Shown here piece by piece: positions 6,012 through 14,400 of a DNA stretch of 25,530 bases. The notes beneath the pieces are model-generated. The model saw only the letters and a program-made list of their open reading frames with translations. It was not told the origin of the DNA and searched no databases. The stretch lies in assembly GCA_016295505.1 (NCBI GenBank), contig JAEDLC010000015.1:1-25530 (forward strand), written 5' to 3'. Each line of letters opens with the position of its first letter. Position 1 is the stretch's first letter. Source of the stretch: Dorea sp. (GTDB taxonomy: Bacteria > Bacillota_A > Clostridia > Lachnospirales > Lachnospiraceae). The position numbers and the translations under genes were made by a program.

Positions 6012-7277
6012 TCATACTAACTCGGCAATTCTGGATACTCCAACGTAGATTTCGGATATCTTAAACCAGGTACGATAATCAACTTCTCCGGTCTGTGGCA
6101 GTCCAAAGACAGATTGAAATACCCGGACAGCTTCGGCGGTTGCAGGACCGTAGACGCCATCCATCGTAACCTTTGGAATTGCAGGGTAAGCACCGGCGAT
6201 GACATTGAGCTGTTCCTGCATCTGGCGGACTTTCTGACCGGAAGAGCCGATCTCAAGGGTATAACCCGGCCAGGAGGAAGGGATGCCGGAGATGGCTTCT
6301 GCTGTGTTGATGTACATATCATCCCCATAATAATAGCGAAGGATCTCAATCGGGGAATATCCCTGTTCTCCAAGAGACAGACTGCCCCATTGGGTCATCC
6401 AGTTCGGACACTGTACCTGTCTTCCGTCACAGTACTGGGTCAGAATTGGCTGGCGCACATTGGGACGGGACAGATAATCTGCAAATAATTCATCCACGAT
6501 CAGGGAGATCGTGTCATAGATGTTGCGCTCCGGAATCCACTTGTGATCGAATGCAGTAGAGGATGTGATCGTAAAGTCGTAGCCTTTGTTTCGGTACCAC
6601 TCCGTATACACACGGTTCAGAGTAAAAGACATGATCGCCAGAACATTTGCCCGAATAGTATCAGCAGGCCATGTGGCGTAAATCTCGCTGGAAGCAACAT
6701 TTTTAATATAGTCCTTGTATTTCACATAATAATTGCGGGCAGTCGTATCACGGGGGCTTCCGTCGTGAACGACGATGTATTCCGGGACAACGACACGGCT
6801 TAATACGATCTCGCCGGTTTCTGTAGTTGGTTTGATCTCTTCTTCGGGTATTTTTGCCGGATAAGTTCCATATAATGTATGTGCAGGAATCACAAAGACG
6901 CTTTCTGAAGGTTCAGGAGTGTCCATTGGTCTGAGAGAAATATTCTGAATTGCTGTAATGGTTGGAAGAATCTCTGTTCCTGCAATACTGACCGGTTCAT
7001 ATCCGGGGGCAGAGACATTTAGCGTATATTCGGCATAAGGCTGTTCTTCACTGCGGGAATCCAGACTGTAGTCGAGGGGAGGAGCATCCAGTTCAATGGT
7101 CTCGGTCTGCCCGGAGGAATCTGTCTTAAGCTGTTCGATCGGACTGTCAGGGACTCCGGTATAAGAGATAGAGATGGAGGCGCCGGACACGGGGTAGGCA
7201 GTGATGTCAGATGTTATATTGATCTGCAGCCGCCCCTTGTCGGGAGTATCCTGCGCGGTGGCGTTGAAAGCGTTCAT
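6012..7277 (-). CDS. SpoIID-like domain protein with C-terminal peptidoglycan-binding domain
   Basis: 421 residues. Residues 15-125 form a beta-rich region with Ig/carboxypeptidase-like features (VSGASISISYTGVPDSP, YTLNVSAPGYEPVSIAGTEI). About 170-320 resembles the SpoIID/LytB domain (VLAIMSFTLNRVYTEWYRNKGYDFTITSSTAFDHKWI). About 340-410 is a PG_binding_1 repeat (LEIGSSGQKVRQMQEQLN ... VTMDGVYGPATAEAVRVFQSVFGLPQTGEVD). Known: SpoIID is a lytic transglycosylase acting on denuded glycan in spore engulfment. No signal peptide is visible, which would suit a spore-associated protein made inside the mother cell. Start at ATG 7277 after TGAGGT. Its promoter resembles a sporulation sigma type. Whether it is catalytic is uncertain. 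Confidence 0.75.
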   Translation of the reverse strand: MNAFNATAQDTPDKGRLQINITSDITAYPVSGASISISYTGVPDSPIEQLKTDSSGQTETIELDAPPLDYSLDSRSEEQPYAEYTLNVSAPGYEPVSIAGTEILPTITAIQNISLRPMDTPEPSESVFVIPAHTLYGTYPAKIPEEEIKPTTETGEIVLSRVVVPEYIVVHDGSPRDTTARNYYVKYKDYIKNVASSEIYATWPADTIRANVLAIMSFTLNRVYTEWYRNKGYDFTITSSTAFDHKWIPERNIYDTISLIVDELFADYLSRPNVRQPILTQYCDGRQVQCPNWMTQWGSLSLGEQGYSPIEILRYYYGDDMYINTAEAISGIPSSWPGYTLEIGSSGQKVRQMQEQLNVIAGAYPAIPKVTMDGVYGPATAEAVRVFQSVFGLPQTGEVDYRTWFKISEIYVGVSRIAELV

Positions 7278-7306
7278 ATATTACCTCATGAAAAATCTGT
7301 CACTTA

Positions 7307-7333
7307 TATAATATGAAGGGGAAATGAATTGGT
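7307..7333 (-). promoter_or_regulatory. Possible sporulation-sigma (SigK/SigE-like) promoter
   Basis: On the minus strand, CATATTATA (7307-7315) matches CATANNNTA, the -10 consensus of SigK-type promoters, with AC (7332-7333) 16 nt upstream. The downstream gene encodes a SpoIID-like wall protein, which fits. The motif is short and the A/T-rich context makes chance matches possible. Confidence 0.35.
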
Positions 7334-7371
7334 TACATTAGCTGAAGTGTGCTCCCTGTCATTTATAAAAC

Positions 7372-7400
7372 TTGTATAATTGTATGAAAAAAGGTATAAT
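7372..7400 (+). promoter_or_regulatory. SigA-type promoter of the transglutaminase-like gene
   Basis: TTGTAT (7372-7377) and TATAAT (7395-7400) are 17 bp apart, 30 bp before the chosen start at 7430. A second TATAAT (7375-7380) lacks a recognisable -35. Confidence 0.55.
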
Positions 7401-7429
7401 AATTCATCATAATACATATGGGGGAAGCT

Positions 7430-8641
7430 ATGAATAAGAAGAAAAAACGAGGCTGTCTGATGCGTTTCCTGTCGGGTATTCTGACTGTGTTATGTCTGAT
7501 TCTCGCCGTTCTTTGTATCAGAACAGCGGGAAGTGAAGGCATTTCCCGGATTCGGGAGCAGTTGTTCGGGAGTGAGATTGTATATCAGGAGGTTCGGGTC
7601 GGCCAGGAAGAACTGGAAGGAAAGTATTACTATCAGCAGATTGCGGAGGAAGAACGACAGGCGTATCAGGAGATTCTGCAGGGAGTAAGAGATCATATCG
7701 ATGCGATCTGTATTCATGCTTCGAAAGCAGACCGGGCCAATGCGCTGTTCCAATATGTGATGAAAGATTTTCCGGAGATCTTCTGGTGTGATGGTACAAC
7801 GACGGCTACAGCATATGACGGAAATGAAATGTATACAATACTGGAACCGGGATATCTGTACGATGAACAGAAAAAGTCTGAGATGGAACAGGAGATTCAG
7901 ATGGCAGCGGATCAGTGCCTGTCAGGAGTGCCTGAGGGAGCAGATGATTATCAGAAGATTCTGTATGTATACGAGTATATTGTTAATCTGGTGGATTACG
8001 ATATGAATGCTTCTGACAACCAGAATATCTACAGTGTATTTGTCAATCATCGTTCTGTATGTGCGGGATATTCGAAAGCAACACAGTATCTTCTGGAGCG
8101 TATGGGAGTATTTTGTACTTATGTAACCGGAACTACAAAAGAAGGTCAGACGCATGCGTGGAATCTCGTTCTCTGCAATGGGGATTATTATTATGTGGAT
8201 ACAACCTGGGGGGATCCGGTATTCCAGGAGTCGGAAGGGGAAGATACTGCTGCCTGGCAGGGCAACGTAAGTTATGATTATATGTGTTGTGATGATACAC
8301 AGATCTCCGGCACACATATCCCGGATACCGATGCAGCACTTCCGGCATGTACAAAGATGGATTATAATTATTATGTGGTAAATGGACTGTACTATACGGA
8401 ATATAATCGTGATGCGGTGCTGGAGAAAATGAATGAGACCATCCGTGCAGGCGCAAATCCTACGGTAATCAAGTTTGCAGATCATGATCTCTATGCATCT
8501 GCGCATGACGATATTTTCCAGAATCTGATCAAAAGTGCGGCGCAGAATCTTGCGTCATATTATGGACTGAGTGAGGTCAGATACCAGTATATGGATGATC
8601 CGGATTTAAATAAAATTATGATAATCTGGCAATATCAATAA
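7430..8641 (+). CDS. Membrane-anchored transglutaminase-like domain protein
   Basis: 403 residues from ATG 7430, chosen because GGGGGAAGCT precedes it; the upstream in-frame ATG 7418 lies before that site. A lysine-rich start and one hydrophobic segment (about 12-30) indicate a signal anchor or signal peptide with an extracellular body. The transglutaminase-like core holds Cys211 (SVCAGYS), His242 (THAWN) and Asp257 (VDTTWGDP), the full catalytic triad. Upstream, about residues 90-190, is the helical region common in this group (VYEYIVNLVDYD). Such proteins are probably proteases or cross-linking enzymes at the cell surface; the substrate is unknown. Divergent from the SpoIID-like gene. Confidence 0.85.
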   Translation: MNKKKKRGCLMRFLSGILTVLCLILAVLCIRTAGSEGISRIREQLFGSEIVYQEVRVGQEELEGKYYYQQIAEEERQAYQEILQGVRDHIDAICIHASKADRANALFQYVMKDFPEIFWCDGTTTATAYDGNEMYTILEPGYLYDEQKKSEMEQEIQMAADQCLSGVPEGADDYQKILYVYEYIVNLVDYDMNASDNQNIYSVFVNHRSVCAGYSKATQYLLERMGVFCTYVTGTTKEGQTHAWNLVLCNGDYYYVDTTWGDPVFQESEGEDTAAWQGNVSYDYMCCDDTQISGTHIPDTDAALPACTKMDYNYYVVNGLYYTEYNRDAVLEKMNETIRAGANPTVIKFADHDLYASAHDDIFQNLIKSAAQNLASYYGLSEVRYQYMDDPDLNKIMIIWQYQ

Positions 8642-8709
8642 GTAGACGAATACAGAGAGATTATGTAAAGGCACTATGCATAAAAATAAATAAAAATGAA
8701 AAATCCACG

Positions 8710-8738
8710 TTGAAAAACATCATATTTTGTAGTATAAT
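8710..8738 (+). promoter_or_regulatory. Promoter of the carAB operon
   Basis: TTGAAA (8710-8715) and TATAAT (8733-8738) are separated by exactly 17 bp. Transcription should begin near 8745, giving a leader of about 160 nt before carA that contains the hairpin at 8789-8817. The stretch 8642-8709 before the promoter is A/T-rich and shows no further feature. Confidence 0.75.
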
Positions 8739-8742
8739 TTTT

Positions 8743-8822
8743 ACAATTTGTGAAGACAAAGATTGTCGATGACTCATTATATTAACAAGGCAGTTGTGTG
8801 TACTTGCACAAACTGTCTTTTT
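8743..8822 (+). promoter_or_regulatory. carAB leader with attenuator-like terminator hairpin
   Basis: GGCAGTTGTG (8789-8798) pairs with CACAAACTGTC (8807-8817) with one bulged A and one G-U pair, loop of 8 nt, followed by TTTTT (8818-8822). An upstream segment ACAATTTGTG (8743-8752) could instead pair with 8807-8816 with one mismatch, which would prevent the terminator. This is the layout of transcription attenuation. No PyrR binding loop was recognised, so the sensor is unknown. Confidence 0.5.
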
Positions 8823-8905
8823 CTCTGTAAAAAAGAATGTTTTATTATGGGATGCATGAAAATGTCACACAAAAGTAAAAGAACAGGAAGGGAAAAGGTG
8901 AATAT

Positions 8906-9976
8906 ATGAAAGCATTTCTTATATTGGAAGACGGAACCGTCTTTACCGGAACCAGTATCGGTTCGACAAAAGACATGATTAGCGAGATAGTGTTTAATAC
9001 TTCAATGACAGGTTATCTTGAGGTGTTAACCGACCCTTCTTATGCGGGACAGGCCGTAGTTATGACCTATCCATTGATTGGAAATTATGGCATTACACCG
9101 GATATGGAGTCAAAAAAAGCATGGCCGGATGGTTACATTGTAAGAGAACTGTCCAGAATGCCAAGTAACTTCCGATGCGAGGGTACGATTCAGGACTTCC
9201 TTGAGAAGCAGGATATTCCGGGAATCGCAGGAATTGACACACGTGCACTTACGAAGATCCTTCGTGAAAAGGGTACGATGAATGGAATGATCACAACAAA
9301 TGAGAATTATGATCTGAATGAGATTATTCCAAAGTTAAAAGCTTATGTAGTAGGAGATGTAGTTTCCAAGGTTACATGTGATGAAAAATATGTCTTAAAA
9401 GGCGATGGACCGAAGGTGGCTCTTATGGACTTCGGAGCAAAGAATAACATTGCCCGATCTTTAAATAAACGCGGATGTGAGGTGACGGTCTATCCGGCAG
9501 ACACAAAAGCGGAAGAAATCATAGCATCTGATCCGGACGGAATCATGTTGTCAAACGGACCCGGAGATCCGGCAACATGCGTATCTATTATCGAAGAAAT
9601 CAGGAAGTTATACAATACAGACATACCGATTTTTGCAATCTGTCTCGGACATCAGCTGATGGCTCTTGCCAATGGCGGAAAGACATACAAGCTGAAGTAT
9701 GGACACCGTGGAGGCAATCATCCGGTAAAGGATCTCAGTAATAACCGGGTATACATCTCTTCACAGAACCATGGATATGCAGTAGATGCGTCTTCTCTGG
9801 ATCCTTCTGTAGCGACCGAAGCGTTTATCAATGTCAATGATAAGACGAATGAGGGACTGGCATATGCAGGAAAGAACATATTTACGGTTCAGTTCCATCC
9901 GGAAGCATGTCCCGGACCGCAGGATTCCGGTTACCTGTTTGACAGATTTATGGATATGATGAAAGGAGCAGAATAA
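8906..9976 (+). CDS. carA: Carbamoyl-phosphate synthase, small (glutaminase) subunit
   Basis: 356 residues. The N-terminal domain (1-150: LILEDGTVFTGTSIGS, FNTSMTGYLEVLTDPSYAGQ, GIAGIDTRALTKILREKG) mediates contact with CarB. The class I glutamine amidotransferase domain (about 170-355) has nucleophile Cys246 (AICLGHQ), the GPGDP motif and His331-Pro-Glu333 (FHPEA). It hydrolyses glutamine and passes ammonia to CarB for carbamoyl phosphate, used in pyrimidine and arginine synthesis. The start has GGGAAAAGGTG upstream. Its TAA overlaps the carB ATG by one base, so the two are translationally coupled. Full length for the family. Confidence 0.98.
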   Translation: MKAFLILEDGTVFTGTSIGSTKDMISEIVFNTSMTGYLEVLTDPSYAGQAVVMTYPLIGNYGITPDMESKKAWPDGYIVRELSRMPSNFRCEGTIQDFLEKQDIPGIAGIDTRALTKILREKGTMNGMITTNENYDLNEIIPKLKAYVVGDVVSKVTCDEKYVLKGDGPKVALMDFGAKNNIARSLNKRGCEVTVYPADTKAEEIIASDPDGIMLSNGPGDPATCVSIIEEIRKLYNTDIPIFAICLGHQLMALANGGKTYKLKYGHRGGNHPVKDLSNNRVYISSQNHGYAVDASSLDPSVATEAFINVNDKTNEGLAYAGKNIFTVQFHPEACPGPQDSGYLFDRFMDMMKGAE

Positions 9977-12900
9977 TGCCAAGAAATAAAGATATCAAAA
10001 AAGTATTAGTGATTGGCTCCGGTCCTATTATCATCGGGCAGGCAGCAGAATTTGACTATGCAGGTACACAGGCCTGCCGTTCGCTGAAGGAAGAAGGACT
10101 GGAGGTAGTGCTTCTGAATTCAAATCCGGCTACGATCATGACGGATAAGGATATTGCGGACAGAGTATATATTGAACCACTGACTGTGGAAGTTGTGGAA
10201 CAGCTGATCCTGAAGGAACAGCCGGACAGTGTGCTTCCGACACTGGGCGGGCAGGCCGGACTGAACCTTGCGATGGAGCTTGAAGAAGCAGGCTTTCTGA
10301 AGGAACATGGCGTGCGCCTGATCGGTACTACGTCCGAAACGATCAAAAAAGCAGAAGACCGACTGGAATTTAAGGCAACGATGGAAAAGATCGGAGAGCC
10401 ATGTGCGGCATCTCTGGTTGTAGAGGATGTAGAGACCGGCGTGAAATTTGCAGAAGAGATCGGATATCCGGTCGTTCTTCGTCCGGCTTATACGCTGGGC
10501 GGAAGCGGCGGTGGTATCGCGCATGACAGAGTACAGCTGGTGGAGATCCTGGAAAACGGACTTCGTCTTTCCCGTGTGGGACAGGTTCTGGTAGAACGTT
10601 GTATCGCAGGATGGAAAGAGATTGAGTATGAAGTGATGCGTGACAGTGCCGGCAACTGTATCACCGTATGTAATATGGAGAATATTGATCCTGTCGGTGT
10701 GCATACCGGTGACAGTATCGTTGTGGCTCCTTCTCAGACACTGGGCGACAAGGAGTATCAGATGCTGCGTACCTCTGCGCTGAATATCATCAGTGAACTG
10801 AATATTACCGGAGGATGTAATGTACAGTATGCACTTCATCCGGAGACGTTTGAATACTGTGTTATTGAGGTAAATCCGCGTGTCAGCCGTTCTTCTGCGC
10901 TGGCATCCAAAGCGACCGGTTATCCGATTGCCAAGGTTGCTGCAAAGATTGCGCTTGGATATACACTGGATGAAATCCAGAATGCCGTTACAAAGAAGAC
11001 ATATGCAAGTTTTGAGCCTATGCTTGATTACTGCGTAGTCAAGATTCCAAGACTTCCGTTTGATAAATTTATCAGTGCAAAGCGTACACTGACGACACAG
11101 ATGAAAGCAACCGGAGAGGTTATGAGCATCTGTGATAACTTTGAGGGAGCACTGATGAAAGCAATCCGTTCTCTGGAGCAGCATGTGGACAGTTTAATGT
11201 CCTATGATTTCTCTTACCTGAAAGGCGATGATCTGCTGGAAGAACTGAAGGTTGTAGATGATCGACGGATCTGGAAGATTGCAGAAGCAATCCGTCAGGG
11301 TATCAGCTATGAGGATATTCACGCGATTACGAAGATTGATAAATGGTTCATCGACAAGATTGCGATTCTTGTGGAGATGGAGCAGACATTAAAGACACGT
11401 CCATTAAATGCGGAAATATTAAAAGAAGCAAAACGTATGGAATTCCCGGACAATGTCATTGCAGCACTGACCGGCAATACAGAGCGTCAGATTCATGATA
11501 TGCGTCATGAATACGGCATTACTGCTTCCTATAAGATGGTAGATACCTGTGCGGCAGAATTTGCGGCAGAGACTCCTTATTATTACTCAGTATTCGGAAG
11601 TGAAAATGAAGTAGAAGAGACCTCAGGAAAGAAAAAAGTACTGGTACTTGGCTCCGGACCGATCCGTATCGGACAGGGAATCGAGTTTGACTTCTGTTCC
11701 GTACATTGTACCTGGGCATTTGCAAAGGAAGGTTATGAGACGATTATTGTGAATAACAATCCTGAGACGGTAAGTACGGACTTTGATATTGCGGATAAGC
11801 TGTATTTTGAGCCGTTGACTCCGGAGGATGTGGAAAGCATCGTTGATCTGGAAAAACCGGACGGCGCTGTGGTGCAGTTTGGTGGACAGACTGCAATCAA
11901 ACTGACCGAATCTCTGATGAAGATGGGAGTTCCGATCCTTGGAACTTCTGCAGAAAATGTGGATGCTGCAGAAGACCGTGAACTGTTTGATGCGATCCTT
12001 GAAAAATGTGGTATCCCGAGACCGACAGGCGGTACGGTATTTACAGCAGAAGAGGCCAAGGAAGTAGCTAACAGACTGGGATATCCGGTACTGGTAAGAC
12101 CGTCTTACGTACTCGGCGGTCAGGGCATGCAGATCGCAATCAATGATCATGATATCGATGAGTTCATAGGAATTATCAACCGGATTGCACAGGATCATCC
12201 GATTCTGGTTGATAAGTACCTGCAGGGTAAGGAGATTGAGGTTGACGCGGTATGTGACGGAGAAGATATCCTGATTCCGGGTATTATGGAGCATATTGAG
12301 CGTGCCGGAATCCACTCCGGTGACAGTATATCTGTATATCCTGCCCAGAGTATTTCAGAAAAGACCAAGAAAACGATTGAAGATTATACCAGAAAGCTGG
12401 CACAGTCTCTGCATGTCATCGGACTGATTAATATTCAGTTCATCGTATGTGGAGAGGATGTATATGTGATCGAGGTAAATCCGCGTTCCAGCCGTACGGT
12501 TCCGTATATCAGTAAAGTGACGGGCATCCCGATCGTTCCGCTGGCAACAAAGGTAATTATCGGACATAAGATCAGGGAACTTGGTTATACACCGGGATTA
12601 CAGCCGGAAGCAGATTATTTTGCAATCAAGATGCCGGTATTCTCATTTGAGAAGATCCGTGGTGCTGATATCAGCCTCGGACCGGAGATGAAGTCAACCG
12701 GTGAGTGCCTGGGAATTGCAAAGACCTTTGATGAGGCATTGTATAAGGCATTTATCGGTGCCGGAATCAAGCTTCCTAAGTTTAAAAATATGATCATGAC
12801 AGTCCGTGATGCTGACAAAGAAGAAGCGGTTGAGATCGGTCGCAGATTCGAGAAGATCGGATACAAGATCTTTGCGACTGCGGGAACTGCAGAGGCATTA

Positions 12901-13173
12901 AAAGCAGGTGGAGTGAAGGTGATGAAGATCAATAAGATTGAACAGGAATCTCCAAACCTGATGGATCTGATTCTTGGACACAAGATCGATCTGGTAATTG
13001 ATACGCCGCCGCAGGGAGCAGACCATTCCAGAGACGGATTTATCATCCGGAGAAATGCGATCGAGACGGGTGTGAATGTACTGACGGCAATCGATACTGC
13101 TCAGGCGCTCATCACCAGTCTGGAGAATACAGATATTCAAAAACTGACGCTTGTAGATATAGCAACAATATAG
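9976..13173 (+). CDS. carB: Carbamoyl-phosphate synthase, large subunit
   Basis: 1065 residues, full length. Two homologous ATP-grasp halves are visible. The first is the carboxyphosphate domain (1-400: VLVIGSGPIIIGQAAEFDYAGTQA, RPAYTLGGSGGG, EVNPRVSRSSALASKATGYPIA). The second is the carbamoyl-phosphate domain (about 550-935: VLVLGSGPIRIGQGIEFDF, RPSYVLGGQGM, EVNPRSSRTVPYISKVTG). A helical oligomerisation region lies between. The C-terminal 130 residues form the MGS-like allosteric domain (KIFATAGTAEALKAGGV, LVIDTPPQG), where uridine nucleotides or ornithine regulate enterobacterial homologues. Second gene of carAB; a strong terminator follows. Confidence 0.98.
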   Translation: MPRNKDIKKVLVIGSGPIIIGQAAEFDYAGTQACRSLKEEGLEVVLLNSNPATIMTDKDIADRVYIEPLTVEVVEQLILKEQPDSVLPTLGGQAGLNLAMELEEAGFLKEHGVRLIGTTSETIKKAEDRLEFKATMEKIGEPCAASLVVEDVETGVKFAEEIGYPVVLRPAYTLGGSGGGIAHDRVQLVEILENGLRLSRVGQVLVERCIAGWKEIEYEVMRDSAGNCITVCNMENIDPVGVHTGDSIVVAPSQTLGDKEYQMLRTSALNIISELNITGGCNVQYALHPETFEYCVIEVNPRVSRSSALASKATGYPIAKVAAKIALGYTLDEIQNAVTKKTYASFEPMLDYCVVKIPRLPFDKFISAKRTLTTQMKATGEVMSICDNFEGALMKAIRSLEQHVDSLMSYDFSYLKGDDLLEELKVVDDRRIWKIAEAIRQGISYEDIHAITKIDKWFIDKIAILVEMEQTLKTRPLNAEILKEAKRMEFPDNVIAALTGNTERQIHDMRHEYGITASYKMVDTCAAEFAAETPYYYSVFGSENEVEETSGKKKVLVLGSGPIRIGQGIEFDFCSVHCTWAFAKEGYETIIVNNNPETVSTDFDIADKLYFEPLTPEDVESIVDLEKPDGAVVQFGGQTAIKLTESLMKMGVPILGTSAENVDAAEDRELFDAILEKCGIPRPTGGTVFTAEEAKEVANRLGYPVLVRPSYVLGGQGMQIAINDHDIDEFIGIINRIAQDHPILVDKYLQGKEIEVDAVCDGEDILIPGIMEHIERAGIHSGDSISVYPAQSISEKTKKTIEDYTRKLAQSLHVIGLINIQFIVCGEDVYVIEVNPRSSRTVPYISKVTGIPIVPLATKVIIGHKIRELGYTPGLQPEADYFAIKMPVFSFEKIRGADISLGPEMKSTGECLGIAKTFDEALYKAFIGAGIKLPKFKNMIMTVRDADKEEAVEIGRRFEKIGYKIFATAGTAEALKAGGVKVMKINKIEQESPNLMDLILGHKIDLVIDTPPQGADHSRDGFIIRRNAIETGVNVLTAIDTAQALITSLENTDIQKLTLVDIATI

Positions 13174-13196
13174 AACGAACCTGTGTGGGAAAGTGG

Positions 13197-13238
13197 AGCT
13201 GTGAGAATTGAGGAAACTTGATTTTCACAGCTTTTTTT
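13197..13238 (+). terminator. Intrinsic terminator of carAB
   Basis: AGCTGTGA (13197-13204) pairs with TCACAGCT (13225-13232); inner bases with G-U pairs extend the stem to about 16 bp. A run of seven T (13232-13238) follows. Confidence 0.9.
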
Positions 13239-13288
13239 GTGCATCCGGGGAATTCCGGGACTGTATCTGAGAAAAAGCAATAAAAAAG

Positions 13289-13317
13289 TTGACAACTTCA
13301 AAATAGTATGATATGAT
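13289..13317 (+). promoter_or_regulatory. Promoter of the cell wall hydrolase gene
   Basis: A consensus -35 TTGACA (13289-13294) and TATGAT (13312-13317) are separated by 17 bp. The leader of about 110 nt to the start codon is A/T-rich, with a repeated TTGTAATAA-like segment near 13342-13360; no clear hairpin was found in it. Confidence 0.75.
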
Positions 13318-13432
13318 ACCAACCGTTGTGCATGTAACAATTTTGTAATAATTGTAATAAAGTTGAAAAAAGTGAATATACTTTATTAAAACAATGTTAA
13401 TTCATTGCAACAAACAGGAGGGTATAAATAAT

Positions 13433-14050
13433 ATGATAAGACGTAGGAGACTGAGTAAGATGTTCATGCTGTATTCAGCATGTGCAGTCATGGCAGCGGG
13501 ATTTACCAGCCACGCAGCCTCTATGCAGCCGGAAGTGAAAGTTGTAGAGACTCAGGAGGGAGTAGAGTCTGCACAGCAGGTCACTGTGATGCAGTCCGTA
13601 TCAGAAGAAATTGTGAAGGTGACAGCGGAATCTGTGGAAGCTCAGCAGCAGAAGATTGCAGAAGATATAGCCAGAAAAGAACAGGAAGCAAAAGAACAGG
13701 CAGAGCGGGAAGCATATATCCGTGCCAACCAGGAGCTTCTTGCATCGATTATTTACTGCGAAGCAGGCAATCAGCCATATGAAGGACAGGTTGCCGTCGG
13801 GGCAGTTGTTATGAACCGGGTAAACAGTGGAGCGTATCCCAATACGATCGAAGGTGTGATCTACCAGTCAGGACAGTTTGGTCCGGCCGCTACAGGGTGG
13901 CTGAATCAGGTGAGAAATTCCGGCTGTTACACAGCAAGCTGCATGCAGGCTGCTGTAGATGCACTGAACGGTGTGAACCCGATCGGCGGATGTCTGTATT
14001 TTGATCAGGGAGGCTGTGGCACGAAGATCGGTGCACATTATTTCCATTAA
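13433..14050 (+). CDS. Exported SleB-type cell wall hydrolase (Hydrolase_2 domain)
   Basis: 205 residues from ATG 13433, fixed by CAGGAGGG 11-12 nt upstream; an in-frame ATG at 13394 precedes that site. Residues 1-29 are a signal peptide (RRRR, hydrophobic core, ending SHAA). A Glu/Gln/Lys-rich coiled coil spans about 55-98. The SleB/Hydrolase_2 domain fills 100-205, with probable catalytic Glu110 (SIIYCEAGNQPYEGQVAVGAVVMNRV), then GVIYQSGQF and a Cys-rich end (GGCLYFDQGGCG). Related enzymes cleave peptidoglycan, as SleB does for spore cortex; here the constitutive-looking promoter also allows a vegetative role. Monocistronic. Confidence 0.88.
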   Translation: MIRRRRLSKMFMLYSACAVMAAGFTSHAASMQPEVKVVETQEGVESAQQVTVMQSVSEEIVKVTAESVEAQQQKIAEDIARKEQEAKEQAEREAYIRANQELLASIIYCEAGNQPYEGQVAVGAVVMNRVNSGAYPNTIEGVIYQSGQFGPAATGWLNQVRNSGCYTASCMQAAVDALNGVNPIGGCLYFDQGGCGTKIGAHYFH

Positions 14051-14059
14051 AAGAACGAT

Positions 14060-14089
14060 ATCTCGGCATACATGACAGAATGCAGAGAT
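14060..14089 (+). terminator. Weak terminator-like hairpin after the hydrolase gene
   Basis: ATCTCGGCAT (14060-14069) pairs with ATGCAGAGAT (14080-14089), nine pairs and one mismatch, loop of 10 nt. No T run follows directly, so its efficiency is doubtful. Confidence 0.4.
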
Positions 14090-14102
14090 GAAGTGTTTCG
14101 AT

Positions 14103-14131
14103 TTGACAAACAATATAGAAATGTATAGTAT
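14103..14131 (+). promoter_or_regulatory. Orphan promoter ahead of the permease remnant
   Basis: TTGACA (14103-14108) and TAGTAT (14126-14131) are 17 bp apart. The spacer ACAATATAGAAATGTA is echoed by ACAATAGAAATGTA at 14346-14359, without the full promoter. It now has no intact gene within the following 270 nt and may read into the cupin gene. Confidence 0.55.
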
Positions 14132-14152
14132 GAAAGAGCAGAGACCTGTTAT

Positions 14153-14284
14153 GGTTTACTGCTGAATCTGACCAACGTGCCGTTATTTCTGAATTGTACG
14201 ATCGTTACAGTGGCGGTATTTGCAGTCTTCTATGCAATTGTCTACAGTCTGACCGCCAGAGAATATTATAAGATAGTAAATTAA
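14153..14284 (+). pseudogene. C-terminal remnant of an ABC transporter permease (FtsX/BceB-like)
   Basis: A 43-codon open stretch without a start or ribosome binding site ends at TAA 14282-14284. It translates to a segment with LTNVPLFLNCTIVTV, a hydrophobic run (VFAVFYAIVYSL) and the tail TAREYYKIVN. Ending a last membrane helix with a T-A-R-x-Y-Y-x-I-V motif is typical of FtsX/MacB/BceB-type permeases. An in-frame TAG lies at 14126-14128. The remainder of the gene is absent, so this is a deletion remnant. The rest of 14051-14400 holds promoter-like elements only. Confidence 0.6.
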
Positions 14285-14290
14285 CGACAG

Positions 14291-14320
14291 TTGACAAGTC
14301 CGGTGGTTTGGTTGTATTGT
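14291..14320 (+). promoter_or_regulatory. Probable promoter of the cupin gene
   Basis: TTGACA (14291-14296) and TATTGT (14315-14320) are 18 bp apart, about 80 bp before the cupin start. Confidence 0.45.
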
Positions 14321-14400
14321 TTTCTTAGATGAAACTTCCTGACATACAATAGAAATGTAGAGTGTGGAGGATGGATTTGAATACAAGGAGGAGATATGAT

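Noticed and set aside
8743..8905. PyrR binding loop in the carA leader
   Set aside because: The known PyrR loop consensus was not found, so only an attenuator of unknown sensor is reported.
10120..11184. 354-codon open frame antisense to carB
   Set aside because: It lies wholly within carB, whose identity is certain, and shows no known domain.
14051..14400. Small gene between the hydrolase and the cupin
   Set aside because: The only protein-like stretch lacks a start and ribosome binding site and matches a permease tail, so it is called a remnant.
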